A stretch of DNA of 33,963 bases from Hyphochytrium catenoides (taxonomy: Eukaryota; Sar; Hyphochytriomycetes; Hyphochytriales; Hyphochytriaceae). Under the pieces are notes generated by a model. The model worked only from the letters and a program-made list of their open reading frames with translations. It was not told where the DNA came from and did not search any database. Numbering within the stretch: the stretch's first letter is position 1; the number at the start of each line of letters is the position of its first letter. Positions 19,433-30,618 of the stretch are shown here, in pieces. The position numbers and the translations under genes are program-made. The stretch spans positions 1 to 33,963 of the forward strand of contig FLMG01001098.1 in NCBI GenBank assembly GCA_900088475.1, written 5' to 3'.

Positions 19433-22133
19433 GGCTTGAAGATATGTTTGCAGGCAATTACGTACCTCGATAGTAGGTATAATCTGTTCCTTTTGATACT
19501 GTTCAATATAGGCCATAGTCTATTGCGCGCCTAGAAATTGTGCTTCGTGCTTGGACTGTCTATGGGCCTGCTGCTGGGTTTTTAGATAGAGTCCGTAGTC
19601 TTCACTTATGTTAGTCGACGACGGCGGCAGCAGTCGTCTGCTCGACCATCCTTCGTCACTCCCTAATTGGAAACTCTGTCAACCCGCTACAGTCCTCATT
19701 GTGGGATGTACATGATGACACAAGCAAGAGCTTGCCAAGAACTCAAGTCGTTTCCTTATCGACTCTACCAGCGCCTACCAATGAGGACTGAGAGCGTAAG
19801 GTTGGTTTGTCCTTGTTAATGATACTCTCTTAATAAGGAGAAGAGCTGTTAATTCTTAATAGTGCGTGACGTGATTTCAGCTGCATTCTTACCAAGGGTT
19901 AACGTGATGTTAACCTTGAGACCTTCTCCCAAAGTGCTGTTTATAGAGTCAGGAAGAGAGAGACTGTAGTCGTACAATTGCCCTAGGCAGCGGTGGGGTG
20001 TCGTGTCCCTTTCCGTTCGTGGCTAGCCGATGACTGACAGACTGAACGATATCTGCTTCGTTATTATGTTGGTGGGACCATAGTAAGTGAAGAAGAGAGC
20101 ATCTGATAAAAAGCTGTACAAGGCTTTACATTCTTGCTTGCAAGATGGTGACGGGCGCTCCTCACCGTCGTTCGCCCTCTTGAAAAGGAAAGACCTGCAC
20201 CCGGATCTCGCCTTACAACACAGAAGCATGATATCATGACTCTAGATAGTATGAAAGCTCAATGTGGTTAGAAAAGAGGAGCTCATACCGTCTAAGGCAC
20301 CGTTATTTATTGTAATTTTGCCACGGAGAAGAGCCATAAGTGGAGAGAAGAGAGATCAGATACGGGACGCCAGCAACGAGCCTGGCGCACCAATGAGAGC
20401 CTAGCTTAGGGCATGATGACCCAACCCCAGCACCACGGCCTCCCTTTGCGCAAGGGCAGTGATAGACAAGGGGCAGGGCTCCCCAAGAAGGGGGCAGTGT
20501 CATGTAACTTCACCGGAGCCCTCACCACCTATACAGCCATGAGAAAAAAAGATGTTACAATTCTGCCATCGGCAGACGTACCGGCTGATGCAAGAAGGCA
20601 TCATAAATTCTTCTGTTCAGATCTTAGGATTCTTCTATCTCTTGGACTACTACTGCTCGCGGCGCCGTCGCTACAGGGCCCACGTGAAATCTTTCTATTA
20701 TAATATATGTAAGGAAGTGGACCCACACTAAGAAGTGAACAACATCCATTGACAGCGGGACGGGTACTGTCAAGAAGATCTACTAGTAGGAAGGAGGAGA
20801 GGCATAGGGACCCCAGAGTAGGTAGAGTTCCTGAGGAGAAGAGGAGAAGTAAACGGAGAGAGGACCCTAGCGCTTGTGCGCCGTTTCTCCTTCCTCCCTA
20901 CTACTTTCTCTTCGACATTTGTCAAAGTGGCAGGCCGAGAAGGGGAACTACGCCAAATAACTTCCTTTCATGGTGGACGGGAGCCATCTCCTTCGTAGCC
21001 CTTGAGCTCCGCCTTTTATTACTGGTGCTGCCTAGACTTCTTATTGTCAAGCATCACGGCATTTCCTGGTTCCTGCATCTTGTCCTACCTTAACGCCCAC
21101 AAGTCACCGCAATCTGTCGTTAGCTCTCTTCCGCGTTTGTTTTGCCCCTGCTTCCCCTTCTCTCCTCTGCCTTGGCTCTTTCATTTATTTTGCTGTCACA
21201 GAATCTAGTCTTCACAGCTGCTGATCTCTGACGAGATTGTGCCCTTGTGATCAGCGGCTATTTTGGTTCCTTCTGGACTGCTCTTCTCTTCCCCCCATAA
21301 CATTCTTAATCTCAAGTTTACTTTGGTTCCACCGCCGTCGTCCCTTTATACTTGGCCGACCACTGCTCTACCACCCTCTTCTACTAGATTTAGTCCTTCG
21401 ATTGTTTACCTCTCCCACTTACACTTTCCTGTGTCAACTTTCCTCTTCGTCTGCCCAATTCTTCTCTCTCCATAATATATATAGAGTATCATCTCTGCTA
21501 CTTCCTGCTTCCAATACCTCCTAGCGCATTACAAAGAGCTGTTTGCAGCCTCACCCCTCCCTGTGGAGATACAGGAAGAAGTTCCTCGTCGTGTGGCCTT
21601 CTTCTGCCCTCTCTTCAAGGTCTCTCTTCTGTCGCTCTTCACTCTGTCTCCTTCCTCCGCTCTTCCTTCAATGACTTCTCTTCCTCTTCTTTCAAATGCA
21701 CTACAGGAAGAAGTGTCTGACTGCCTGCCCGCATTGTATGTCTTGTTTGAGCCAACACCTGGGAAACCGTCGTTGTCCTTACCGGTTCTCTCCTCTCACT
21801 CTCATCCCGCTCAGGTAAAGTTTCTGTTCACTCGACCTTTATCTTTTACCATTCGTCGGTTGTTGGATTACTGCCGTCGGCGCAGCAACACCATTTTAAT
21901 CGCGTGCTCTTTACCGTCATCGTCGCCTCCTCCTCTTTCCCTACACCGTCCAAAGGAAGAAAATGTTGATTGAACAAAACGACAGAGATAATAAGTGAGG
22001 CTCTATTGGCTTCTTTTTTGCGCTACTACGGTATAAATTATCGGCAGAGGTACTGCTACCTCGCACGCTATAGCTGCTTTTCTACTTTATTGAAGCTCTG
22101 TCTAAAGCTGCTGCCACCAGCAGAGACAGCCTT
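19433..22133. other. Intergenic, no gene supported
   Basis: About 2.7 kb without a credible gene. From ~20880 to ~21960 the plus strand is again pyrimidine-rich, producing Leu/Ser/Pro frames like those at 590-1580 and 8340-8850. The ATG-started 96-codon frame at 20413-20703 matches nothing recognised. The stretch ends at an assembly gap. Confidence 0.5.
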
Positions 22134-22169
22134 NNNNNNNNNNNNNNNNNNNNNNNNNNNNNNNNNNNN
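22134..22169. other. Assembly gap (36 N)
   Basis: Thirty-six undetermined bases. The true length of the gap may differ from the number of Ns. The 70-codon frame crossing it is meaningless. Confidence 1.
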
Positions 22170-22844
22170 ACATCGGACCTAAAAGAAGAGAATGCTGACC
22201 CTTTCTGCAAGCTTGCCGAAGCTTTACTACCCTCGAGATCGTCGAAAGTTCATTATTTCTCATAGGCATCTATCCTGCTTACCGGAAAGAGGATCATGCT
22301 CAACATTTATCATAATAAAGGCACCCATCCGCCATCCTGCTTCTCAAAAAAGAAGACCACGCTTCCTCCTGCTCCACCCACTATGTCCTCTGCTCATCAT
22401 CAATATAGACGACCACTAGAACTACTGTGCGGCGACAATCGAAGTACAGTAAGTAGTTCTACATGTGGTAGAAAGAATGAGCGTCAGAACTCCACGGGCA
22501 TCACAAGCCAAGCTGTAGAGGTGAGGACAGGGAAGGAAGAGCAGTAAGCACTGGCCCATCTTAGAATTATTCGTAGATCAGCGGCGAAAAGAGGGATGGG
22601 CTTTGAGGAGGAAATGCTGCTAATACTGTCGTCATGACGGAGGCGAAGAAGTGATTTACCCTCCATTCCGTATTTATAAATAAGGTAACAAAGGCTAGGA
22701 ACTCGTTCTGAAAGGAATAGTTCTAGTAGTCGTTATCTTCTCACTACTATTGGACCGCCTGCATTCCTGTCATCAGTGGAATATAGAACCCACACCTGTT
22801 TCCATCATCCTACAAGCCTCAATCCTACTAGTTCTACTGTACAC
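22170..22844. other. Intergenic, no gene supported
   Basis: Mixed sequence with a few short frames and recurrent CTACTAGTTCTA/GTTCTAGTAG words near 22430-22840. Nothing recognisable. Confidence 0.45.
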
Positions 22845-22846
22845 TA

Positions 22847-23205
22847 AAGGGTTGTGCCACTATTTTGAGCAGGTGGTGGCTATTCCCAGGACACCCCATG
22901 GATAAACCGTCTTGAGTTCTGCTAGTTGTAGCCATTAACTTCAGGGGCAACATATTTCAAGGGCACCTTCTAACTCCCAGCAGTCGCGGAGTTATGTCTA
23001 ATAAAATGGTGAAAGCTGTTTCTCCTTTCAAAAGAGCTGCTATTATTTCGTTCCTGAAGGGCATTATTAGCACAGGATAGTGAGGAGTGAGGATCTTTGC
23101 GCTTCATAGCCTGCAGGCACCCTAGATTCCCACCCAGCTTACATGTAGAGGATTATGTTAGGGGTGGGCATAATCGTAACAGGGCAAAATAGTGGCACAA
23201 CCCTT
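22847..23205. mobile_element. MITE with perfect 21-bp terminal inverted repeats and TA target duplication
   Basis: The left end at 22847-22867 begins AAGGGTTGTGCCAC and ends TATTTTG; the right end at 23185-23205 is its exact reverse complement (CAAAATA...CAACCCTT). Both ends are flanked by TA (22845-22846 and 23206-23207). Total length is 359 bp, and no transposase-like frame is present inside. A short non-coding element with perfect inverted ends and a TA duplication is the pattern of miniature Tc1/mariner-type elements, mobilised in trans. The perfect ends suggest fairly recent movement. Confidence 0.88.
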
Positions 23206-23207
23206 TA

Positions 23208-24394
23208 CTACTTACTGGTCAAGTACTGTGGTCCCTTTGGGTATAAATATCTATCGTCCCTCCGTTTGGGACCACACGCCGTCTATAGTCTGACTGAATT
23301 CGTTAAGGCCCTGGCCCACCCACCGCTGCCAGCCTGGCCAAATAGGGCTCGGAACAGTTGAAACTTTATTTTCCCTCTGTTTGTCATCCCTCTTGTTTAC
23401 TTGTGACCAATAATGTCCATCATGAACTTGCACTTTCCTTCAGCCAGATCAATCCGTGTGCCTCCCCACCCACCCTCTTTCTGATTTTCCTCAGATTCAG
23501 ATATTGAAATATAGAATCAATATTACGGTCAAAGGTTTTTATAGTTTTCACTAGAAAGTACTACTTGTTATCGGTAACGAAGCGGAAAGGAAAACCTCTC
23601 TTCTTGAATCTTTCATACTCTGTCCATATCTTCTATGTCTTGGAAGGACCGTTCTGTACCTTGCTTTCACAAGGGTTTCGCACAATCTCTAGCACTTAAC
23701 CACACGTTCTCTCTATTTGGACTCTGTCTCCCAATTTCCCTCTCACACACTACCGGTTGCTCTAAGCTTATTCTTCTATCCTAGCATCTGTGACTGCTTT
23801 CTGAGCTAACATCGTGGTTGGCTCACACAGCCACTCTTGTCACTCTGTCTTCGGTCTGGAAGGATCGGTAGAGCGGAGGGGAAGAGTGGACACTGCAGAC
23901 ACACACACACAGGCCCCGCTAGGTTCTGATCTGCCTGCCTCTCTCTCCTCTCTCTGGCCGCTGTCCAACTTTCCACCCTGAAAACCTCAGCTCCTCAGCG
24001 CATCAGTCATCACATTCCTTCCCCAGACCTGCGAGCTCTGTAGCACCTGACTCATCTAAGACCAAGAGAGGGACGGCAGACTCGCCGTCATTGCTCGTTG
24101 TCGGCGACCTCATAAGATTACATCCTGTCCTCTCTCTTCGTCTTCGCGCTTGAGACACTGTCAAACCTAGCTCTGTCTTTCTCTCAGGGATCAATCTCTC
24201 TCTTAATCCTAGCTTGGCAGGAAGTCACTGAGTTCTCCTGTTGTCTATCTGGCTCCTTCTCAGCGTTAGTCTTGAAGGTGCACTCTCAGCCTCTACCGTA
24301 CCGCGCTCCTCTATCGCACTCTAGAAAACCTCAGCCTTCACGGTACCTATTTCCTTCTTGGCAGCGCCTCTCACAGCTGATCCTAGGAAGAAAG
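23208..24394. other. Upstream region of the first nucleotidyltransferase-like gene
   Basis: No gene is supported. A short CA run (ACACACACACAC, ~23900-23911) and CT-rich patches occur at 23930-23960 and 24180-24200. The reading frame of the next gene is open back to a TTG at 24272, but the first ATG of that frame is at 24395. The region should hold its promoter and leader. Confidence 0.45.
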
Positions 24395-26068
24395 ATGGCG
24401 GAGACTCACACACTAGAGAACATTGACCATATGAACGCTGTGGACGGCGGCTACGACGTTGTCATTGTCTGCACCTCCACGCTGCAACAGGCGCAGTACT
24501 GGCAGACCCGGTTGACGGCTTCAAGGGGTACGGTCTCTAGGCCTAACGCGGTCATCATTGCCGTTCACGAAGACTGGGAAGGTGGTGCTGGCAATGGACT
24601 GGGAACGCTCTATGCGTACCAGAAGGCCGTCCTGCGTGGGCAGGAGTTGTTTGGTATTAACATCTCCGAGGACCTTATGGCTGGTAAGACGAGCGTCGCG
24701 ATGTATCACACAGCTGGAAAAGGAACTAGGCTAGCTCCTCTTCCTGGCAGTGAGAATAACAACAAGCCAGGAGTGAAGCTACCCTCAGTACTGGACGTGG
24801 CAGGGAGGCAGCTCCCGATGACTATTTTGGAGGCAGTGGTGAAGCAGACGGGAGTTTACGCGTCTAGTCGCAAAGGCCGACTCTCTGTCTTCTGGGGCGA
24901 TCAGGTCTTCATCCCATCAAACAAAGTCGAGTATGAAGCTCGACACCTCGTCGATATCCTAGCTGCCTGCAGGTCGATGCCGACAGCGGAAGAATGGGAG
25001 GCGCAAGGGCTGGAGAAGTATGGTCTAATCGCCATCAATGATGAGGACAACGCAGCGCAGGTGGATAAAGTATCGCATGCGACAGCTGTACGGCTTCTCA
25101 GCTGCTTCGGGAACCTGAAGCGTGTAGGCACAAGCTTGGGATCCTTTAGTGTTGACTATACGATTCTGCAAGAACTCCTGCACGAGTTTAGGCCAGAATT
25201 GGAGGCAAAGGAGGGAAAGCTGGATGCTGACCCACACTTCTGGATGCCAATGACGTTATCTAAAACTTCCTACGTGGAGGTGATGTCTCAAAAGGGTGTG
25301 GATCCGGAGGAGTCGTTAGCGCATTACGAGAGAATAGCGGCTATGATGGTGCGGATGAACCCTACAAAGCCTGTCTTCGGCTGCGTGGATGTTGGTGACC
25401 GCTGCTACTGGTGGGACTACGGACAGCTCAAGCTGTATCTTAAGAATAACCTGCTTCTTACAGGGGAAGGACAGGAGGCGAAGGCGTTGAGGAGCTTCCT
25501 AGGAGTCAAAGATCACCTTAAGGGCAGCATGCTAGGCTTCGAGACTGAGATGTGTAAACGGTCAGTCGTCCTAGCGACTCAAATGCTGAAAGGAAAGATC
25601 AAGAAGAGCGTTCTTAGCAACGTCTGCTCGCAAAGCATTGACGTTGAAAACTGTCTGCTGATGAACGTGACGGCAAAGAACATTTCGGGAAAGAACTGTT
25701 TAATATACAACGTGGCAGACGATAGTGAGGAGGGCATCGTGTTGGAGGAAGGGACTGTGCTGGCAGGTATTTTTCTCCCTGGAGGAGAGAAGATGATTAT
25801 TAGAAGCAAGCTGGACATTGACGGAGGAAAGTTTTGGAAAGAGGTTCTCGAGTGCAATCCTCACTCATTTGAAACGGTGTACAAGCTTAATGCTGACGTA
25901 GATGTGCGCATCATTGAGAGCGAGATGATTGAGGAGATGAACAGAGTCTCCTCTGTCTTCAAACACACCCTAGAAGGGAGGGTAAGAGAGGTGCATCGTT
26001 ACTCTGTGGATGCCTCCACTCACCAGCCGCCAGCAGTGATCCCTCCGCTAGGACAGGAGGTCGCATAG
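24395..26068 (+). CDS. Sugar-1-phosphate nucleotidyltransferase-like protein, intronless copy
   Basis: ATG at 24395 (AAGATGGCGG) to TAG, 557 aa in a single exon. Visible motifs: YDVVIVCTSTLQQAQYW at ~20-36, GGAGNGLGTLYA at ~63-74, HTAGKGTRLAPLPG at ~105-118 followed by NNKPGVKLP, and SVFWGDQ at ~164-170. The G-x-G-T-R-L ... K-P-G pattern is that of nucleotidyltransferases that join a sugar phosphate to a nucleoside triphosphate; the first two blocks recall the pyrophosphorylase part of fucose-1-phosphate guanylyltransferases. The C-terminal third (~400-500) has repeating short hydrophobic strands (VENCLLMNV, ISGKNCLIYNV), suggesting a beta-helix. Substrate is not determined. The neighbour at 27967 is an intron-rich paralogue with the same architecture, so this copy likely arose by retroposition or intron loss. 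No poly(A) remnant follows the stop. Confidence 0.82.
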   Translation: MAETHTLENIDHMNAVDGGYDVVIVCTSTLQQAQYWQTRLTASRGTVSRPNAVIIAVHEDWEGGAGNGLGTLYAYQKAVLRGQELFGINISEDLMAGKTSVAMYHTAGKGTRLAPLPGSENNNKPGVKLPSVLDVAGRQLPMTILEAVVKQTGVYASSRKGRLSVFWGDQVFIPSNKVEYEARHLVDILAACRSMPTAEEWEAQGLEKYGLIAINDEDNAAQVDKVSHATAVRLLSCFGNLKRVGTSLGSFSVDYTILQELLHEFRPELEAKEGKLDADPHFWMPMTLSKTSYVEVMSQKGVDPEESLAHYERIAAMMVRMNPTKPVFGCVDVGDRCYWWDYGQLKLYLKNNLLLTGEGQEAKALRSFLGVKDHLKGSMLGFETEMCKRSVVLATQMLKGKIKKSVLSNVCSQSIDVENCLLMNVTAKNISGKNCLIYNVADDSEEGIVLEEGTVLAGIFLPGGEKMIIRSKLDIDGGKFWKEVLECNPHSFETVYKLNADVDVRIIESEMIEEMNRVSSVFKHTLEGRVREVHRYSVDASTHQPPAVIPPLGQEVA

Positions 26069-26826
26069 ATGCTGGACATCCCGCGGCGGCAGGAAGTTGC
26101 AGAGGGCGGCGACACTTTCCCAGTCTTCGCTTTGGCTATGCTTTTCTTGCAACGGAACCGCATTTTTATGTCAGCATCGTGACAGCCCTTTCTTCTCTCT
26201 TCTTTAAGGTCGCCAAATATTTAATAACTAACAATGCATACTTTTCCCTTAGAGAGCGGCGGTTGCCGCGGGCAGACTGTTCGCAGTTGGGTCGAGAGAG
26301 AGCCGAGAGGATTCTGTGTGGTTATCTAGTATGCCTTTATGTCTATGGTTCACTGTTTGGCGGATTGCGCCTCAAGGCTTTCGTCCTCAGGGAGTGGATA
26401 AGAACACAGCTGTTGTTAGATCAGGAGCAGGGCGTAAAGCCTGCCAATCAACTGAGCCTGACGCGACACTCTTGATCAGCGCATCTTCTCTATCTTTCTC
26501 TGCGGACCATGGTTGATCATCAATATCCTTCTGTTAAATATCTGTCACTGTCATCTTATAAGGCCATGGACTATTGATTCACCGTTTATAGCACTCTCGC
26601 GGGCAAACAAGGCCCAGCCCTTAATAGAGAGGTTAAGATCCTGTATAGTGCAATCTGCCGTTGTAACCAGCCTGATTCTTATCTCACTGTGTGACCTGAT
26701 TCGCCTGATCGAGGAGAATGGACGCCCCATAGCCTCCTAGACTCTGACCACTCCTAAGAAATAATTGTCGAAGATCTTAACGAAGACAAGCTTTCGACTG
26801 CTGCGACTGCTTAAGCTTGACGAGTG

Positions 26827-26955
26827 GTACTGCTGCTGGTGGTAGCCCTGCGCTGCTACGTTTTCCCTAATGCTGCTGCTGCTATATTTGCTGCTCCTGC
26901 TCTTGCTGCTGCCGCTCCTGCTGCTAATACTGCTCCTGGTGCTGGTGGTGCTGTG
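26827..26955. repeat. Degenerate CTG-type triplet tract
   Basis: Imperfect repeats of CTG/CTC/GCT triplets (TGCTGCTGCTG, GCTGCTCCTGCTCTTGCTGC, GGTGCTGGTGGTGC). All frames through it encode low-complexity runs (Ala-rich forward, Ser-rich reverse) and none belongs to a credible gene. Confidence 0.6.
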
Positions 26956-27240
26956 GGTTGAAGAGGCGGCATGAGGAGGAGGAGGACAAAGCCTGGCTGG
27001 AGCCAGAGGAGCAGGAGTTACATTCTCCAACGATCAAGGTAGGGTCAAGGTCTCAGTATTGTAGATAATATGCCCTAACATACCATTATACCCACATAAT
27101 AGGTAGATTATTCTGAATATAGCTACCGTGCAGTTTTGGGGAGTTTCTTCTGGCCGTTCTTCGGCTAGTTCGAGCGTGTCCGTTCGTTAACGAGGATTGA
27201 GAGCGAGACAAGTGGCGAGGGAGGCTGCCAGACCAAGCGG

Positions 27241-27360
27241 GAGAGTTATCATTCAAGAGACAGAGAGAGTGACAGAGAGAGTGAGGACAAAAGAGAGAGA
27301 AAGCAAGAAGAGAGAGAAAGAGCGAAAGAGAGAACCAGAGTGACAAAGGGAAGAAGGAAG
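27241..27360. repeat. Purine-rich tract (GA repeats)
   Basis: The plus strand here is almost all A and G (GAGAGAGTGACAGAGAGAGTGAGG, AGAGAGAAAGCAAG). It lies ~600 bp upstream of the second nucleotidyltransferase-like gene. It resembles the purine blocks at 3711-3960 and 8139-8224. Confidence 0.55.
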
Positions 27361-27966
27361 AACCGGTATCGCACATTCGCACAGCTTCCACAGCCGTCTA
27401 GCCATCATAGCGCTGCACAGTGTCTTAGACTGCCTGACCCAAGGTTGACAGCCGAGCCTATGGCTGACTGTGAGACTATGTGATATCTGCAGCGTAAAGC
27501 GTCGAAGAGCAGGGAAGAAAGAAGGTCGGACAGCAGACTAAGCGGCCACTTTGCACTACTAGGAGGAGACAGTTGCGGCAAAGAGATATATCAGAGAGTA
27601 CCAAGCACGGCCGGTGAAACGAACGGCTGTGGGAATCAATCCAGAAGAGGGAGGAGGACACGGATAACCTAGCACTACCTGATGACAAAACTAGGTCCAG
27701 AGAACTCTCTCCTCTAAGAAGCCCGCCGCACAACTAGCGTCTCTCATATCCGTCCTGACTCCTCCAGCAGACGGAAAAGAATCAGCCTCCCAAGAGCTCA
27801 CTCTTTACTGCACGGCGTTGCCTCCCCCGCCGGAACAGTCATTCACAGATTTTCCTGTCGCACTGCTCATCCAACCACAGGATCAGTGCCTGAGTCGTGC
27901 CTCCTTTTTGCCAGCTCCTTGCCTCGTTGACCATCCGTGTGACTCCGACACCACCAAACATATACG

Positions 27967-30410
27967 ATGGCCAACCTCTCAGTTATCATCGAGAACATTG
28001 AGCGGATGAACCAGCTCGAGGGTTACGATGTCGTCATCGGTAAGCAGGCCCGTACTAGGAAGACTGGAAGCCGCAATCTCACTGACACGCTGTTCTTTTC
28101 TTGGTCACTGTTTACCTTTAGTGTGCACCTCCACCCTCGCTCAGGCGAACTACTGGCAGGAACGGCTGATGGAGACAAGGGGCATTGTTATGCCCGCTGA
28201 CAGCTACGTCGTAGCTGTGCACGAGGACTGGAAAGGAGGTAAGCCCCCACTACGGCCATGGAAGGTTGATCTTGTGTCTCTTGCCCCTTGTCCTCTTATG
28301 ATTCTGATATTAGCCAGGGTTGTAAGAGCGACGGATCGCCTTATGTCGCTTCCTGTCTTGCTATCATTCGATCTCATTCGCCCTTGATGGCTGTCTACAG
28401 GAGCTGGTAATGGTCTGGGCACCCTGTATGCTTATCAAAAGGCTGTCGAGAAGGCAAAGGACCTGTACGACATTGACATCAATGCGCGCCTCATGGAAGG
28501 CACGATCAGCGCGGCAATGTTTCACACCGCAGGCAAAGGCACGCGTCTTGCTCCTCTGCCAGGCTCCGAGAGCAATAACAAACCAGGCGTGAAGCTGCCC
28601 GCCTCCTTGGATATCAACGGCCGGGCCGTTCCTCTTACCATTCTTGAGGCTGTGATCAAGCAGACTGGAGTCTATGCACCCAGCCGTATCGGACGGTTGT
28701 CTGTCTTCTGGGGAGACCAGGTGAGTCCGAGCTTTCAGAGGGCTTTTGATGATGAGGTTACTCGGCAAGAGGTGCTGACAGACTCTCTTCCTTCTCGTCA
28801 TCCCGTCCTTTATTCCGCGCGCCGGATGGTCCAGATCTTTATCCCTTCCACTTCCGTCAGCTATGATGCACGGTATCACGCTGATATCCTAGCGTCTCTT
28901 GGGGACATGCCCAATGAGGAAGATTGGGTCAGACGTGGATTGGACAAGTATGGACTGATCGCAGTGAACAATAAGGGCAATGCGGCGCAGATTGAGAAGG
29001 TAGATCCTCTTCAACTCCCTTTCAGCGCAGTACTTCTATCATGTTGCTAACATCTCCGGCTTTTACTAATCAGGTTTCACATGCGACCGCCGCCAGGCTC
29101 CTATCTTCCTTGGGCGACATCAAATCCGTGGGCACCAGCCTGGGTTCCTTCTCCGTTTCATCCAAGCTTCTCCAGAATCTAATGTCCGAGTTCTCCGCAG
29201 AGCTTCAGGCCAAAGAGGGGAAGCTCGACGCAGGTGTGACATGCGAGTATTTATAAGGAAAGGTGGAGGATTGAGACAAAATGAAGAGGGACAGAGCCAA
29301 CATAGCAGCAGAAGAAAGTAAAGAGAAGTACTTACCCTGCGCTCCGCTTTTCCGATAACCTTGCAGACCCTCATTTCTGGATGCCGATGACCTTGGACTA
29401 TGATGGCTACCTGGAGATCATGGCACAGAAGGGGACAGCCAATGAAGAAGCAGCCAAGCACTTTCATAGGATCCAGAGCATGCTCTCCAAGATGGACCCT
29501 GAAAGACAGGAGCCGCTTTTTGGCTGCGTAGATGTCGGCACCCAGAGCTTCTGGTGGGACTACGGACAGGTACACACTTCCCGCTCTCTTAGCCCCCATC
29601 TACCGTGACGTCTGACTCCTGTATGCTCCTGCAGCTCCGTCTCTATATGAAAAATACGCTGCTCATTACCTCAAACACGCCTGAGGCGGACTGCATGAGA
29701 CGCTTCCTCGGTGTGCGGGATGCTGTAGATAAGACAAGCTTCTTGGGCTTAGGTTTCCTTGTAGACGATAACACGCGAGTCCTGGCTAGCACCATTGAGA
29801 AGGGGAATGCAGAGCAGTGCATCCTGAACAACGTAAACGCACGATACGTCGAAGCTAGCTCAAGCGTCCTTGTTAATGTCTCAGCTACTCGCATCCGCTG
29901 TGGCCGAAACTGCTTGGTCTACAATGTCCTTGATCAGAGTGCGGAGGGCATCACCTTGGGCGACAATGAAGTTCTTGCTGGTAAGTAAGGAAACTCTAGC
30001 AGAGCACAGCAAAGAGAAAGGTGTAGAGCCTCAGTCAATGAAAGGTTTAAAGGCAGAGCGACCGGGCATGGAGACTATGAAACTGATCGCGCCGTCTTTC
30101 CTTTTCATCAGGCGTGTACACCACGGAGGGCGACATGATTCTGATGCGAAGCAGTATGGATGTTTGCGGGGGCAAGGCTTGGAGTCAGAAGGTGGAAGGC
30201 AACGCCCACTCCTTTGAGGACATCTACAAACTGAACCAAGAAGTCGATGTTGAGAAGATTGAGGCTCTCTGCTTGACAAGACAGAAGGACATCGTTGAGG
30301 GCCTAGTGTCCTACACGCTCAAGTCTCCCCATGGAGACGTGCAATTTTCTAAGATCTGCGCTACGCGGTTGGCCACCGTCGTCTCGAGCTTGATGGCGCA
30401 TGCCGTGTAA
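27967..30410 (+). CDS. Sugar-1-phosphate nucleotidyltransferase-like protein, eight-exon copy
   Basis: Exons: 27967-28039, 28122-28238, 28401-28720, 28835-28999, 29074-29233, 29367-29569, 29635-29980, 30112-30410 (TAA). Every boundary is GT-AG, phases agree, and joins were confirmed by alignment to the intronless paralogue; the product is 560 aa. Introns are 65-162 nt. The same motifs occur: YDVVIVCTSTL at ~20-30, GGAGNGLGTLYA, HTAGKGTRLAPLPG at ~105-118 and NNKPGVKLP, then SVFWGDQ just before intron 3. The C-terminal beta-helix-like strands are present (SSSVLVNV, CGRNCLVYNV). By eye about two thirds of the first 170 residues are identical to the other copy. A cytosolic role in nucleotide-sugar synthesis is inferred from the motifs; the substrate is not known. 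It is convergent with the NUP50 gene (208 bp between stops). Confidence 0.88.
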
Positions 30411-30566
30411 AGACTGAAGATAGAAGGTGTCGCTGTTACAGTCGACCATACCTAGACTTCTCATCAACACTTTTTCACTGCGGCGCAATGGCCAGCAAGC
30501 CAAGGGCTAGCAGCACATCCACACTAGAGCCAGTGCGAACCCCTCCTCTGTATGTCATTATCTATC

Positions 30567-30572
30567 AATAAA
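30567..30572 (+). terminator. Polyadenylation signal AATAAA
   Basis: A perfect AATAAA lies 157 bp after the stop codon of the eight-exon gene, inside the 208-bp gap shared with the convergent NUP50 gene. The position is reasonable for plus-strand 3' end formation. A matching signal for the minus-strand gene was not seen in the gap. Confidence 0.45.
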
Positions 30573-30618
30573 ATACCAGGTGTCGTTCTTTTTATGGGTT
30601 GTTTTTACCTATAATGTC

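Larger units (their letters stand above)
26069..27966. other. Intergenic between the two paralogues
   Basis: About 1.9 kb without a supported gene. It contains a degenerate CTG/CTC triplet tract (26827-26955) and a purine-rich tract (27241-27360). The remaining sequence up to 27966 is presumably promoter and leader of the second paralogue. The open frames seen here use TTG starts or reflect the triplet and purine composition. Confidence 0.5.

Noticed and set aside
24272-24394. Upstream extension of the intronless nucleotidyltransferase-like gene
   Set aside because: It opens with TTG; the ATG at 24395 gives the same N-terminal length as the intron-containing paralogue.
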